Positions 32,901 through 47,900 are shown, counted from the first letter of the stretch. The stretch is 64,000 nucleotides of DNA from Euleptes europaea (GCF_029931775.1 NC_079312.1:54564333-54628332), one strand, 5' to 3'. Translations and numbers: made by a program. Notes: generated from the sequence alone by a model not told the origin.

Positions 32901-35900
32901 GTTAGAAGTACATGGTGTACTGTTTCCAGTTTCAGTCAGTCCACCATGTCTTGCATTTCTTTGTTGCTTTGTTTGCATCCTTCCTTACCCATAGGTAGAG
33001 AAACTTCATTAAAATATTCCAAAACTGGGTCTCTTTTATGGCCTGCTGCCATTACATATTTTTTTTTCTCCAGGGACAGAATAATATGATAAACTTCAGG
33101 CTATACACACAAAGATCCCAAGACTTGTGGAGTGTTCTGATCAAAAGGTTTCCCTTTCATTTTTACTCTTTGCCCCATCTTCCTCACACTTAGGTCCTTG
33201 TGCAGATCTATTCTGCTCCAAACAATCTTCTATTCATTGAATTTCTTGAAACTTAGCACTTAAGAGGTAAGGGGGTTGATTCTGTATACATAGATTTGGA
33301 AAGGAAACATGGGATTAAGGTCTTTGTATGTTTATTTTATAACATTTTTGCTGTGAAAAAGAGGCATGTTATATCTGCAGACACAAATTCACAGTTTTGA
33401 GAACTGCAAAACCAAGTATCTGTGATAATATCTTTTAGATAGAAAAATTGCCCACAATAATCTTACAGAAACCTCTGGAAGAGCATGACATTGTGTATGA
33501 ACATAAGAACATAAGGAAAGCCATACTGGATCAGACCAAGGCCCATCAAGTTCAGCAGCCTGTTCACCAAGTAGTCAACCAGGTGCCTATAGGAAGCCCA
33601 CAAACAAGACAACTGCAGCAACATTATCCTGCCTGTGCTCCACAGCACCTAATATAATAGGCATGCTCCTCTAATACTGGAGAGAAGAGAATGAATTAAT
33701 GGAATTCATTTACCAAAAACATTAAACATTGCTTGAAAATACAGTCTCATGCTACATAATTAAAAAACAGTCCTTATTTCCTGATGAATAACCTTTGGAT
33801 TATAGTGTATCTTAAATAGAAAACTATTTAAGCTATCTTTAGATGGATTTTTCCTCAAAAAGCATTTTAACAAAAAATCCAATTTAAATTTTTAAAAATC
33901 CAATTTTTAATTTTTTAAAAAAATCATTGATTTTTATCCACTCTGATTGACATGTAATAGTGCAGAATGAATTGCTACGGCTGCTACTCGTTTAAAGCAG
34001 TATATAATGTAATAATGGGACCAAACTTTAGCCGGAATCAGTTTCCCTGAAGTCGAAATATGATTATCACCTGTAGCTTTTCTAGATTGTTGTAAAGTTG
34101 CATAACAAATTGTGTTGTTGCTTCTTCTGTTCCCTAAGATCCGATTTGCTTGTTCCTTCTTTCTCCAGGTTGTGACAGGACTTTCATAACAGTGAGTGCA
34201 TTATTTTCCCATAATCGGGTCCACTTTAGAGAACAAGAACTGTTCTCCTGCTCCTTTCCAGGATGTAGCAAGCAGTATGACAAAGCCTGCCGACTGAAAA
34301 TCCACATGAGAAGTCACACAGGTGTGAAGCTAGGTCATTGGTAACTGTTGGCAAGTAGTTGCTTTACAAAATATTTTTGTTGAACGGAGGGGTTCTCTGG
34401 TTATTAGACACTTTTTTTAAGGAAACACAAATCATGTCAGCTGAAATACTTGAACATAGAAATTGCAGTACTGAGGACTACTGAACAGAAAACGTTTCCT
34501 ATTCAGTTTTCATTCCCCTGTTTTACGTCCAACTATTACCACATTGTCCTTGGTTTACCTTAGTTGTTCAGAACTTGAGTAGCATGTAATTTACAACTGA
34601 ATAAATGGGCAAATCTTTCCTTAGAGATGAATGGTAGGTGATGAACTGGACCAAAGAGTTCTGTGTTCCATTTAACTGATCGTTGTAGCAGGCTTCCATG
34701 GATTTGTGAAACTTTCATTTGCAATTCACATGAGTAGTAGTCTTAAAACAGCCTTGCAATCTGTGACTTACCAGATCCAGATAGTTTTCAGTCCTGTCAG
34801 AGGTGAGCCAAGGAAGCTGTATGCAAAGCTGGCTCTTTCTAGTATTGACTCTAGAAAAGATGTCACTGGCAGGAGGGGCAATAGATAAACATCGTGTAGG
34901 ATAGTTTACCAATGCATTTTTGTTGATTCCTGGTTATAGAGAGTCTCAGAGCAGTTTAATGTGTAAAGCAATACAACTAAACTATCAATAAATGCCATGA
35001 AACACAGTTATAATCTAAGTGAAACGTAAAGGCATCAGGGTTATAAACCCCTGGATTAATATTCTGTGAAATGGTTGAGAGCAAATTTGTTTCATTTTTC
35101 AGTTGAGAAGGCAATGGTAAGTTATGGTTGTTGTTTTTTCTTGTAGGTGAAAGGCCTTTCATTTGTGATTTTGAAGGCTGTGGCTGGTCTTTCACCAGCA
35201 TGTCCAAGCTATTAAGACACAAAAGGTAAAGTTCTTGATTTAACTTCATTGATGTTTTGCACATGATGGTTATAATAGCATGCTCATTGTACATGGTTGT
35301 TCAGAGTTGAAAGAATAGGTTTTGCGATCTAAATTTTGACAGTGGGAGAGGAAAGGGTAGCAAGAAGAATGAGCAACTGCAGTAATGAGTAGATGGACTT
35401 TTTACCTGGGGATAGGGGTGCATCTTATCAATTAAAAAAGAAATTCAATACTTTTACATGCCGTCTAATGCCTTTAGTAAATATACATTATGGTAAATCA
35501 AATACAGATAGTTAATGTCAGTCAATCATTCCCATTAATAACCAGTGTTCTCTAGATTGTGCTGTTGGTACTTGATATTAATGTAAAATTTATTTAATTT
35601 TTGTTGTAGGAAACATGAAGATGACAGGCGATTTACATGTTCTGTAGAAGGCTGTGGAAAATCCTTCACAAGAGCAGAACACTTGAAAGGCCATAGTATA
35701 ACTCATCTTGGCACAAAGCCATTTGAGTGTCCAGTAGAAGGTATTACCTGAACTTGGGATCTTATAGGATGTCTTCTTTTCCGTGGATTCCATGCATGCC
35801 TTGAGGACGAAGTAGATGTGATGGTGGCAGACCTGTGTGTCAGGATCAGGTTGCTGCTCAATCCATACAGAGCTTGTGAGGGGAAAGAGGGAGGTGTGAA

Positions 35901-38900
35901 GTGCAACAAGGATAGGAGGATGGAGTGAAATTCGTTTGATCTATAGTTGTTACCAGAAAAGTTTTTTTTTCCTAAAGCAGTTTTGACTGCAAAACAGCTC
36001 CCCTTCATAATGTGCTTAAAGTTGTCTACCCTCCTCCCCTTGTAAAAAATTAGTCCAGCCTGGTTTGGGTTATCCGCTATTGGGTCCAGTTTGGTCCTTA
36101 GTTGCATGCAGGTTTAGGGGGTTCCTAAAGCCATTATTGCTACTTGAATAGAACATTTGCAGTCAATAAAGGAAGCCACAGCCTTCAATTTGCAAGATCT
36201 GAGCAAGGCTGTCAAAGATAGGACATTTTGGAGGACATTGAATCATAGGGTCGCCATGAGTCGGAAGCAAGCGCACACACACAGTCCAGTCCTAAATTCC
36301 AATGGTTTTAGAAGAGTGTAACTCTATTTAGGATGCTGTTTTAGTCTGTCAGAAAGTTTCAAATTATGAATTACTGGCATTGGAATTTGAGATCTCTTCT
36401 GAAGTTGAGATAATCAGTCCAGATTTTGTTTGGGTTTTATGGGACCCTACCATCAAAATAATAGTTACTACTCTTCTTACATGCACCTACCCAGCACAGT
36501 CCCACCCCCTTGCTCTTCTGTATCGGCAAAGGGTCATTTGTGCATGTACGTATAATTCAGAGTTGCTGTTACCAAAGGCAGATTCAAACAAAACAAGCAG
36601 TAACCAGCAAAGACTAAATGGAAGAGCCAGCAATGTTCAGTGACCATTTTGGTCAAACACAGATGAAATCAGGAATGTCTTGACTTGGCCTTCAATGGAA
36701 GCAGAAAACACAAGACTGCAGAGTTTCAAATGTTGGGTACCATCAGTGGAAAAAAAACACTTTTTGATCTTTCCACTTGCAGCAACTGCAGGCAGTGATC
36801 ATAGAATCATAGAGTTGGAAGGGACCATGGGGGATAGGATGCGGTATTTATTTAAGGACATGAGAGGTGAAAATGTAGGTAGTGGTGTGGCAAAACAGAG
36901 AAAATGTAAAATTCAGAGTTCCTGAAGCATTGTCCTGCTTGCCAACTCATGGGAAAGTTTTGCAGTACTAAGTTGAATGGTGGTTACTTGGCATGTTGGC
37001 CACCTTTGCTTCTTTCCATACAGTTCTTAGGTTTCAGTAATTTTGTATTGCACTGCAAATGTTTGTCCAGTAGAGATTGATACCCACCTTCAGCGTGTAA
37101 TAAGTATGGAAGGTATTATCTGATGTGTGCCCAGTGTCATCTAAAGGTTGACATGATGGCAAGAGATTTGTGATGGATCTTGTGCAGTTTTTGATAGCCA
37201 TGGAGAGAACTGGAGTGGTGCTGTGGCCTTGAGAAGATCTGACCCCTCTGCTGGAGGATCCGCGGTCCTTGTGCAGTCTTTGCACTGGGTCCCACCTAGT
37301 ACAAATGATGAGATGCCCAGTGACCTTGGTAGATGAGAATTAAATTCTGTTCAAGTAGGGGAGTGGACAACCACATCCATGGACAACCACATTGTTCAGT
37401 TCTTTGGGTGTGCTAAAATTGGTGAATCAACAGTTTTCAGTTCCTTTGGGTTTTTTTTAATTAAGCAATGTTAATTATGTTCTATATTAAATTTTTACAA
37501 ATAGTATGCTATTAAAATAATGTCCACATAAAGTTTTGGGGCAGGAAATTAATATTATATACTTCTATAATTAATTTTCTTCGTGTGAGTCAAAGTGAGC
37601 AGTGTTCAAATAAGATCATACTCTTTTGAGTAAATTGTATAAACTGGAGAAAGTTTTAGTTCTAAAATTTTCAGTTTTTCCCAAAAGCCCACATCATTGT
37701 TCATGGATCTGCAGTCATCCTGTCTCAGTTTAAGCGTAGTAGAATGTCATTTTTAATGGCTGAAAAGTGAATGTAATAGATAAAGGAAGAAAGCAGCAGC
37801 ATCTAAATATACATATCCTATTTCAGGTTGTTGTGCAAAATTCTCCGCACGCAGTAGTCTTTACATTCACTCCAAAAAGCACCTTCAGGATGTGGAATCG
37901 TTGAAGACCCGCTGCCCTGTATCTAGCTGTAATAAATTGTTTACTTCGAAGCACAGTATGAAAACGCATATGGTCAAGCAACACAACTTCAGTGCAGGTA
38001 TTGACTCTGGAGTATTTAAGTATATATACACAGTTCTTTAACTATATCTGGTGTCTGTTCAGTCAGTCACTGCAGAAATGTGCTAATATCTAAAGCCCAA
38101 AATTTTGAAAAATATTCTTTGTCTTACTTCTGACATAGAAATGTGATGTGCAGTCCTATGTGTTTTTAATTTGGAGATTGCATTGTGCTCACCGGTGAAG
38201 GGTGCATAGCATTGCAACTTCAAAAGTGCTTTAGAAGGCAAAAAAGTTATGTAGAAGTTGCGTGTCTCTTCTTTCTCCTAAAGCCTTGATGCATTTTTAC
38301 TGTGAGTTTTGTATTCTTTAAGAGGAGATTCACTATTTATCTGCTTTGTCTAACTTATGGGACAAATTGACTATTAACTTGGGCATTTATAGGGATAATC
38401 TGAGTGTTCTTAGGCATCAGATTATTGTTGCTGGATGCTTTAAGGCTGATCCATGGGTGCTATACTGGCTTGGTAGCCACTGAAAATTGGTTTTGTATAG
38501 TAAAAGTTCCATGCAGCTACAGGAACATTTGAATTGGCTTTCTGTATCATCAAGTCAGATCTATTTATTTAAATGTTTATATCCCACCTTCCCTTGAGGT
38601 TCAGGGTGGCTTACAATGATAGTTTAAAACTTTCAGGTTAAAAACAAAAAATAAAATAGCAAACCTCAAATCTCTTTCCCCTTCCCCCCCCCTTAAAAGA
38701 TGCCTGCCATTCAAACCTCTCTAAAACTCTGGCAACAGGCAGGTCTTACAGCACCTTTTGAAGATCTCCAAGGAGTGGGCCTTCTCTCCTCTTCAGGGAG
38801 CCCATTCCACAACGGAAAAGGCCTGTCCTCTGATCAATGCCAGATGGGACACCCTAAATGCTTTTGACAACCGCAGTTGGTGCACAGGGACATATGGAAG

Positions 38901-41900
38901 GAGGTGGTCCTTCAAATACTTGTGTCCCAGGTCATGAGGGGTCCTAACCAGCACCTTGAATTGGACTTGGCAACAGACTGGCAACCAATGTAATTGTTTC
39001 AAAATGGGCAACACATATTCCCAGTGCCTAGCCCCTGATAAGAGTCAGGCTGCCACATTCTGGATCAGTTGTAGTTTCAGGGCTCTCTTTAAGGGGAGCC
39101 CCTTGTGTGGTTGGTGTCCATTCCAGCCCTGGGGAGACATGACACCAGCTGGTGTATTTCCCACTCTGTCTGTCACATGCAGGAAGTTGAAACAAACCCA
39201 AAGCGTTTGATGTATGAAAATGGTTTTGGGCAGCACACTACTGGATTGCATTTGAGGTTGCCTTATATTTCTCGCCAGGGAAATGGCAGGAAATTAAAAT
39301 TGCCTGAAACAGTAGCCAAATAAGATTCTGGGAGCTTTGAAAGTAGTACAAAGGAGGTGTTGACTGTACTGAGTGGGGCAGTTAGGTGAAAAAGTTTGGT
39401 GGTGGATCTTTAGTCAAACTGGGGGTGTAATTTATTGTTGGCATTTTGTCTTAAAGTCCTGTGGTGTTGGTATTTTAAAGTATTCCAAATATTTCTTTCA
39501 GATCTCTTAAATCAAATGGAAACTATCAGTTCCCTCACGCCTAGCAGTGAACTCACCAATTCAGGACAAAGTGACCTCAGCAATATAGATCTTGTGTCCC
39601 TCTTTTCCAGCGTATCTGGGAACAGTTCTGGAATTTCAACTGATATGGCTCTGATAAACTCAGGAATTCTCACTATAGATGTAGCTTCTGTGGGCTCCAC
39701 CCTTGGGGGCAGTCTTTCCGTTGGTAGCAATTCTCTTGGTCAGACAGTTGACCCGCTGATTTTAGTAACTAGTGGTGACATTCCACACAGCCTGGACAGC
39801 TCTCTTCTCTTGGGAACCAATGCCACAGTTTTACAGCAAAGCACTTTAAATTTGGAGGATGTACAGACTGTAAATGCAGAGGCCTTAGGCTCGCTAGCGT
39901 CTCTGTCCGCAAAGAATTCCAGTCAAGAACTGCATGGTTTGACCTCCAGCAATAACCTTTCGGTAGACACAGCCACTTTAACTCCTTCCAGCAACTTTGG
40001 TGGAAACAACGCTCCTGAATTACTGGCTCCAATTAAAGCAGAACAGCCTTTGCTTCCTAGCCTGGATGTTGTGGGACAGCAAGAAGGCAGTAAAGTGGTG
40101 ACTCAGTTTGTGTTCTCCAACCCTCCAGGAAGTTACAGTGCGCAGAAAGAAACTGATCTGAGCATGGTGACTGGCAGCTCTTTTCTGGTATGCAGTAACT
40201 CTCAGTAACTCTAGTTTTCATTAGTATCTTAGCTATGAGGATATTATGTTGCCGTGTATGAACAATCCTTTCTACCAAATCAAATGGGTTTATGGAATGT
40301 CTGCCATGAATGAAGTCGCCGTGTGTTTTGTACAATGTAAGTGGCATAAATTGTGGCTGCCTGTAAAAAGTACTGAATCCAGTTAAAACACTGTACAGCA
40401 TACTTGAATGCGATAGTACAAATATTTTCCCAGCTGGGGTTTACTGCAAGTACATCTCTCCCTAACGTGTTGTAAGAGCGTGTAGCTATGAGGGCTCCAA
40501 GAGGAAAAGGATGCACTGCTTAATGTAACAAGGAAAATGCCCTGAAAAATGAACTCTTTATGCTGCACACAATTGTTTAATTGGGCTTGACATTGAAATT
40601 GAGCCCCTCTAAATTGAAGTAGGATTAAGTATTGGGAGCTGCATGAAACAATTGTGTGTAGGATTTGGAAAGAGAGGATTAAGTATTTAGCTTGCCTTGT
40701 ATGTTCCCTGAACTGAAAGATGGCATATCAGTATTTTAAATACAGTATTGAGCTACATAGTTCGTGTGTGTTAATTTTAGAGTGCAGACTTGTGGGAAGC
40801 TGCCCAGTGCTGTCTGGAAAAGTGTATATGTTTTCTGAATAGGAACATAATGTTAAAACATAGTCTCCCTAGTTGTGGTGATATGCATAAACCTTCTTCT
40901 CTCATTAGGAGAGTGGTGGGTCTGCAAGAACTGATTATAGAGCCATTCAGCTTGCCAAGAAGAGAAAACAGAAAGGAAACGAGAGCGACATAGGTGAGTA
41001 AACGATTGCTGAAAACAGTTTCACCATGATATGAGACCGGATGTTTTGAAGATCAGAAAAAACTTTCACACATTCTAAGCATATGCAGTGAATGTGCGTG
41101 TATTCTTGGCAGCAAGGTCTCCTGCACATGTTCATTAGAATATGTAAATATCATAGCTTTAAGTTCTGACTCTGGTAATGAGCCCTACTTTTCAGGGTTC
41201 TCATTCATTGTATATGTGCGCTTTCTGATGAATGCTTGCAGGTTAGGATGGAGTGTGTCACTCCTCATACTTGTTCATGGTATGTGGTTAGAATGTGTGA
41301 AGAGTCAGACTCAAGAATGTCTCTTGTAGTAGAAAATATAGACTGGTGAAGAAACAATGCAGTAGATTGTCTCTTGGCTCATGGAACCTTTTCTCACTGC
41401 TTAGAAAAATAGTCCCTATAAATGCTCTTTGAATGAATGGAATTTAAAGGATCATGTTCAAGATAGCTTAGCAGAGGTTGCTTTTCTTATGTTTCTAAAT
41501 TATATGCTTATGTAGGGAATGGTAATTATAATTTACCTCGCAACCTGATCCTAGCTGTGTTTCCGAAAAAAATTTCCTTTGATTACTATGTAACAATTTT
41601 ATGTTTATGTACTCAGATGTGCAGTAGAGGAGGAAAGAGCACAATTGATTTGTGATTCTAACACCCCATTCAGCCAAACCTCTTTGGAGGCGCCGTGGCA
41701 CCACCACAACCACGCTGTCCGTGGCTGCTGCAGCTCTCAGGAATGAGCTGTAAGTTTCCTTTCCTTCTGTTTTATCTTAAATGTATATTTCATGTGGATG
41801 TACACTAGTAGGAAAGTATACATGTTTTCTCCGCAGTGGGAGCTTAAGTAGCTTTCTACTGGATGTGTACGTACATGAAAAACTGATTGTAGATGAGACA

Positions 41901-44900
41901 GAAGAATGGGAAACACCCCAAGTGCTGGTGCCTGTTTTCTTCACTTAATGTGACGTTCAAATCCCTTAGTGTGATACAAAGTTAGGAATTTGCTTATTCC
42001 GGACGAGTTGATCTTATGTGTGTGCCCCTAAGAATAGGTGTGTGGTCAGTAGTAGGGGCAGTAGTTTGCTTATGCCCATGTACTAAGTGCCCTGACCTGG
42101 ATAGCCCAGGCTAGCCTGATCTCATCAGATCTCAAAAGCTAAGCAGGGTTGACCCTGGCAAGTATTTGGATAGGAGACCTCCAAGGAATACCAGGGTTAT
42201 GACGCAGAGGCAGGCAATGGTAAACCACCTCTGAACGTCTCTTGCCTTAAAAACCCCACCAGGGGTCACCATAAGTCAGATGTGACTTGACGGTAAAAAA
42301 AAAATGTACCAAGTTCATGGCCCATGAGAAATCTGAATCGGGTGATTTGGTTTGTAGTTCGATCTTAGGCTGCTATGCTGCAGTAGACTCTGAATTTCTG
42401 TGTCCTTTAATAAAATGCATCTTGAGTTAATTCTGTATTTGTTTTTGAAAATCTGAATTGACAGCTGTTTGCCAACATTTCATTATGCAGTGATATTTAC
42501 TAAATAGGCTAAAGTGATATTTACTAACTTTGCTTGAAAGTACTGTCTGTGTCAAGTGATGACTGAAGAGTATATGTCCAGATTTACTGATGTTCTATAA
42601 TCTTTTAGCCTAGATGCACACAATAGGGTTTTTCTTTTTTCTTTTCTTTTTTCTTTTAGATTTGGAATTGTTGAAAGAGGGATTGTTACCTATGATAAAC
42701 AGGTTTTGCAGGGGTTTTTTCTAGTTTTTTTCTGGATAATGTTGACTTTATGGAGAAGGCTCTGTTTCTAAGTGTGGCTAATAAAACATTCCTTTCGATT
42801 ACTACCGTGTTGATGGTTTCTGTTTTCAACTCTTAACTTTTTTATTTTCCTGACTGGCAAAAACTCAGATTAGGGTGCAGTGGCCTGCTTCTCCGTCCTT
42901 ACCATTGGATATATTTGTAACCATTGTTTGAATAAAAGTAAGGCATTTATACTTCCATAAAATATAACAGTATTGTTTTATGTGCTAAGTTATACATAAT
43001 GTACATACAGTGTTAAAACAGTGAAGTACAGCTAGATCTTAGAAGTATTACATTATATATATTTCATTTTTTTCCACTAAATTCACAGCATTACGGCTAC
43101 CTCTATGAATCTGGGACTTGTATACTTTTAAATTTTAAAAAATATATGCGATAATAGTAACTTTGGAAAAATAATAATCCTCAAGTAACATTTCTTTATA
43201 CCCAAAATATAACTACCAAAATTAAACAATATCCATTTATAGAATTAATACTATATATCACCTTCATACAAAACCTATATCCATTTCTAACCTTATCCAT
43301 GCAAACCTGAGGGGGTGGGGGGCTGAAGCTCAATAGGAGCTGGCATGACCCCGCACCAGCGTCCGTGCCACTTTACCACTGTGCAAAGTGGCATGGATGC
43401 TGGTGCAGGGCCAAACACGCTGGCCCAGGGAGCCACAGAGCTACGCCAGCCACTGTTGCTGCCATGCCGGCAAAGAAATCCTGGAAGGGAAAGCCTGCAC
43501 CAGTGTGTGTGTGTGTGTGGGGGGGCATTTCCAGGGGCAGAGCTGGCATTAGCTTCCAGACCCCTTTCTCCTCGGGAACTCCCCCTCACACTGCAGCGTT
43601 GCTACACCACCAAAATAGGTGGCATACCCTCACTAAACCCTATGGGGAAAATTTGGCTTTTTTAAAAGATTCCCCTTGCGACTTGGAAGCCTTTGTGGAG
43701 GCAGTGCCGCTCCTGGCTGCTGCCTAACTGCCTCCCCCTTCAGGAATGGGCTGTATGAGTACATTACCACTATTTACGCCGAATGATTACTTCATACACT
43801 GTTGAGAATCACAAGCTTGGTCAGCTCAGTACTGTATGATCAGAGACCATCTTTGAACAACAACAAAAATAACTGCTCTTATGTTTTCTTCCCTTAAGTG
43901 CTTACATACTGCAATTTTCTCCATCACCATAGTTAACGAACATTTCCTCAGCCAAATTTTGACAGATAGTATTTTGTTTCCAATGACCTGCAGTCAGTAT
44001 CCTTGCAGACCCCACCAAGTTCCTTATGTTGTGACCATACTTCTTGTCTAACAAGTGCTCTGCTTGGACAAAAAAGATTAACCATGCCAACCATTCTACT
44101 CTATGGGCTCTGATTTCACTTAATACTTTAAATATTATCTCCCAGAATTGTTTTATAACTGGGCAAGTCTACTATATATGGTAGAACAAACCCTTCTCTT
44201 GAAGGCATCACCAGCATTGGTCAGAGATGTAATCAAACATTTTTCCTAATATAACAGATGTATAATCCACCTAACATTAGTTTCAGGCCATTTTCCCTTA
44301 CATTACGGTCAGCCGAAGTGGCTAAGATAGCTTTATACATTTCCCCCATTTGTCTTTAGTGATTTCTTGTATTAAATCACATTGCCATCTCTGCCTGTAA
44401 GTTGGCTCCTTATAATCTAATTCTAGAAGGACCTCATAGAGTTTTGCTAATAGACCTTTGGAAAATTCAGAGGACATCATTAACTTCTCAGAAACATTCA
44501 GTGGCTGGAAAATGTCTACTCTTTGAGCTAAATTTCAAATAAAGCTTTGAATCTGCTGGTGCTGGAATTAGAGGATTATTGTCCATCTTTTCCCTCATCT
44601 GATTCCATGACCAAACTCCCTTCTGTTTGTTATGAGTAAGAGCTTATAGGGGTGAGGAGTCCACTAGGAGTAACAGTCTCAATTTATTCCATGCAACCAG
44701 AGAACATACAAGGCTTTACTTAACATTTTGTATGTTATCCTTAGTCTTCCCTCAGATCCATATATTTAGTGTTATGTTTAAGTCCAAATGTTCCAAATAA
44801 CAGACCCTCTCATATTGAGGACTTCCGATACCACAGTGCCACAAATCTTGTAGCGTGGTAGTAGTTTTCAGTTGATGGAGCTGCTAGGCCACATCTCTTT

Positions 44901-47900
44901 TTAGGGGCTTGCATTCTGCCTATCTGAGCCTTTTTGTACCTCCAAGTGTATTGATCCATTATCTTCTGGGTTTTGTCTAGAAACTCTTTTGGGATCAATA
45001 TAGTAATAGCAGTGAACAGAAATAGGAATCGTGACAAAATGTTTATCTTTACAACTGGACTGTTTTTGTAGGTAGAAACATTTGTTGTTCCCATTCAGAG
45101 GTGTTAGATATACAGCTACCCAACTACCACTTCCTTGGGCACTTGACTTTGTATTACACATATGTCACTTGTATTTCAGGATCCCCTACCTCTGGCATAA
45201 GAAAAGGCAAAGGAGATAAAATCGGTTCTAGCCATGGGACTCGGTTGTGTAACAGTGTTTTGCCAAATGGAGGCCTACCAGTAAGAGATCCATCAGCTGG
45301 CTCACAATATGGTCAGATTCAGCTACTTCAGGTGAGAATTCAGTACCTGACAGGAAAAATAACCTACTCATTTTTTAAAAAGAAAGACTATAAAGCTGCT
45401 TAAAGTTTTAAAAGGAATTTATGATTCTCAGTGTTTATCATGGTATGTAATTCAGTGCAGTCCATTTGAGAAGAACTTGGGAAACTATTCCAAAATAAAC
45501 TGAAGCCTTCCAGTTCCCTTCTGTGTCCAGGTTTTTAAATCTCTGAACGCCTTTCATTTGTCTGTTTACTGAAAATAGGTTCTGCTGACATGAAACAGCG
45601 CTGTGTGTCTAGTCATCTGCAAACTTCATGCGGCAGGGCTTTTTTGATTCCTCCCTCCTGAATCTCCCAAAGTTTTGTTTTGGGAGGGGTAGGGGTATCA
45701 GCAGATCTTTCTCAGTGCGTGGAAATACCATTCCATTAGAGCAGTGGTTCCCAACCTTTTTTTGACCAGGGACCACTAGGACTTTTTTGTTCAGTGCAGG
45801 GACCCCAAGGTTCAAAATAAAAATTCTGAGAATTTGAAAATAAACTTTAATCATAACTGTTAGTTAAACATTAAACTTAGAATAATATTTGAATATATAT
45901 TTTTATAATAGAGAACTTTTAATTGAAAATGTTAATTTATTATGGGTTTATAACTTTGTTTCACGTTCTCGCGGACCCCTGGGGGTCCATGGACCCCCAG
46001 TTGGGAACCAGTGCATTAGAGGATCTGCATGGTTGGATACATGCCAGCAGGAATAGGAGTAAGTGGTAAAGCAGCAAATGGAAAAGAGGCATGTAAGCAA
46101 ACGTTTGTGATGTCAGAGTGGGAGAGTAAAGGAGAGGCAGCGTGGAGTAGAGTGTGACATGCCTTGGGAGAAGGGGATTCTCTTCTGAAATAAGTACAAT
46201 GTCTGCATTATTGCATAGGGATTAAAACCATCACCAGTGAAGGAGCAACCTTGTGAGAACGCGACCTAGAAAAGGGCTTTATTAGGGAAAAAACAAATCA
46301 CTTAATAGAATTACATTACACATAGTTGGTTTTTCTCTAAGAAGAGTGACAGTGGCTTTGTCTAGACTAGCATTTCAGTATGCTTTTTAAGTTTTTATTT
46401 AACACGTAGAAGGTAATGTCCATAGGTGAGTAAACCAGATGAAAACTATTACTACTTTCACCTGCCTATATGAATCCCAACTTCTGCAGTTAATTGGCAG
46501 CTTATTATGAATCATTAAGATAATGATTTTCAGTACATGACTGGGTGATATTATTTGTATGCCTTTCATAAGAGTTAGGGGGTGTCCCAGTTTCTGAATA
46601 CAGACAAAATTTCTTCCCAGGTTCTTCTCAAATGGACTACACTGAATTACATACATACCATGCCTAACTAGTACCATCTCCAGACACTTCCCCTTCCTTC
46701 TACATTTTAAACTTCTGCAAGAGAGCAGGGTTAATTTATGGCTAGAAGCTTAACTTGATTTTTTTCTTCCTTAGGATGATTCCCCAGGAGAGGGAGATCT
46801 TCCCTTCCAGCTCAGCTCTCAGTCCTCCTCTTCGCATTCTCAGCTAACAGTGGACTTGCCTGTTCATATCCTTCAGGTATAGCACACTCCCATTGCATAC
46901 CTGGACATCAAAGGAAATGTTGGTTGTTTGGCTTGGAAAAAGTAGGCAACTAATATTCTTTTGCAGTAAAGTGTCCCTATTTTTGTGCCCAGGGAGGGTG
47001 CTGGACTCTGAGCTGCCCTACTGGTGAGGCTGCCTCCAGCCCAGGCCAGCTGAGGCTTAACTCCAGGGCAGCCGTGACAAGATGTCTGCACCAGCAGATA
47101 TGGAGGAGGCTGGGGTAGGACCAGGAAGAGTCACCCGGGCCCAGCAGCACCCCAGACACTGGGGATGGGTGGACCTGGGGGAAGCAGGGGCAGGCCCAAA
47201 GGGCCTATGGCATATCCTAGCCAACTCTAGGGCACAGTCAGTGGGAGGGGTGGCTGGAGGAGGGAGGGAGGCTGGCAGCCATGCAGTCGGAAAGGGGAAG
47301 GAGAGAGTAGTCACTGCTCCCCAGGAATAGGCCCAGGTGTGGTTGGGGAGGTGAGGACTGGAAGGTGGGGCTAGACAGCCTGTTTAAAATGGGCTCCTGT
47401 CAGAGGCAAAGGAGCAAGGAAGGCGACAGCTCTGGAAGAGCTGCTGTCCTGGGATAGAGACGGAACCAGGTGAAGTTACTCCCTTTTCCCATTCTGAAGC
47501 CTTGAGAGACCCACCAGTGGGACCCAGCAGGACAGCTGATAACTGGCTGACAGAGTTGGAAAGGGGAGAGCCTCACAGGTTTGGGTTTATGTTGGTGATA
47601 ATTGTTTTTTTTTTTAGCAAATATGTGCCATTTTCTGCCTTTATAATTTTGGATTAGATTTTTTTGGGCAGTTAGAATTTCCACTAGGTGGCCATATTGA
47701 ACACGTGAAGCTGCCTTATACTGAATCAGACCCTTGGTCCATCGAAGTCAATATTGTCTGCTCAGACCGGCAGCGGCTCTCCAGGGTCTCAGGCGGAGGT
47801 CTTTCACATCACCTACTTGCCTAGTCCCTTTAACTAGAGATGCTGGGGATTGAACCTGGAACCTTCTGCGTGCCAAGAAGATGCTCTACCACTGAGCCAA

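Noticed and set aside
42091-42210. 5S rRNA gene
   Set aside because: Only the promoter-containing part resembles 5S, and it runs into a SINE tail with an A run.
43345-43727. Two overlapping ORFs of 106 and 120 codons
   Set aside because: They cover the GC-rich TIR repeat, including its (TG)n run, and are not conserved between copies.
47057-47330. Paired ORFs in the GC-rich part of ZXDC intron 9
   Set aside because: No splice context, no similarity, and coding in both strands at once, which is typical of GC-rich noncoding DNA.
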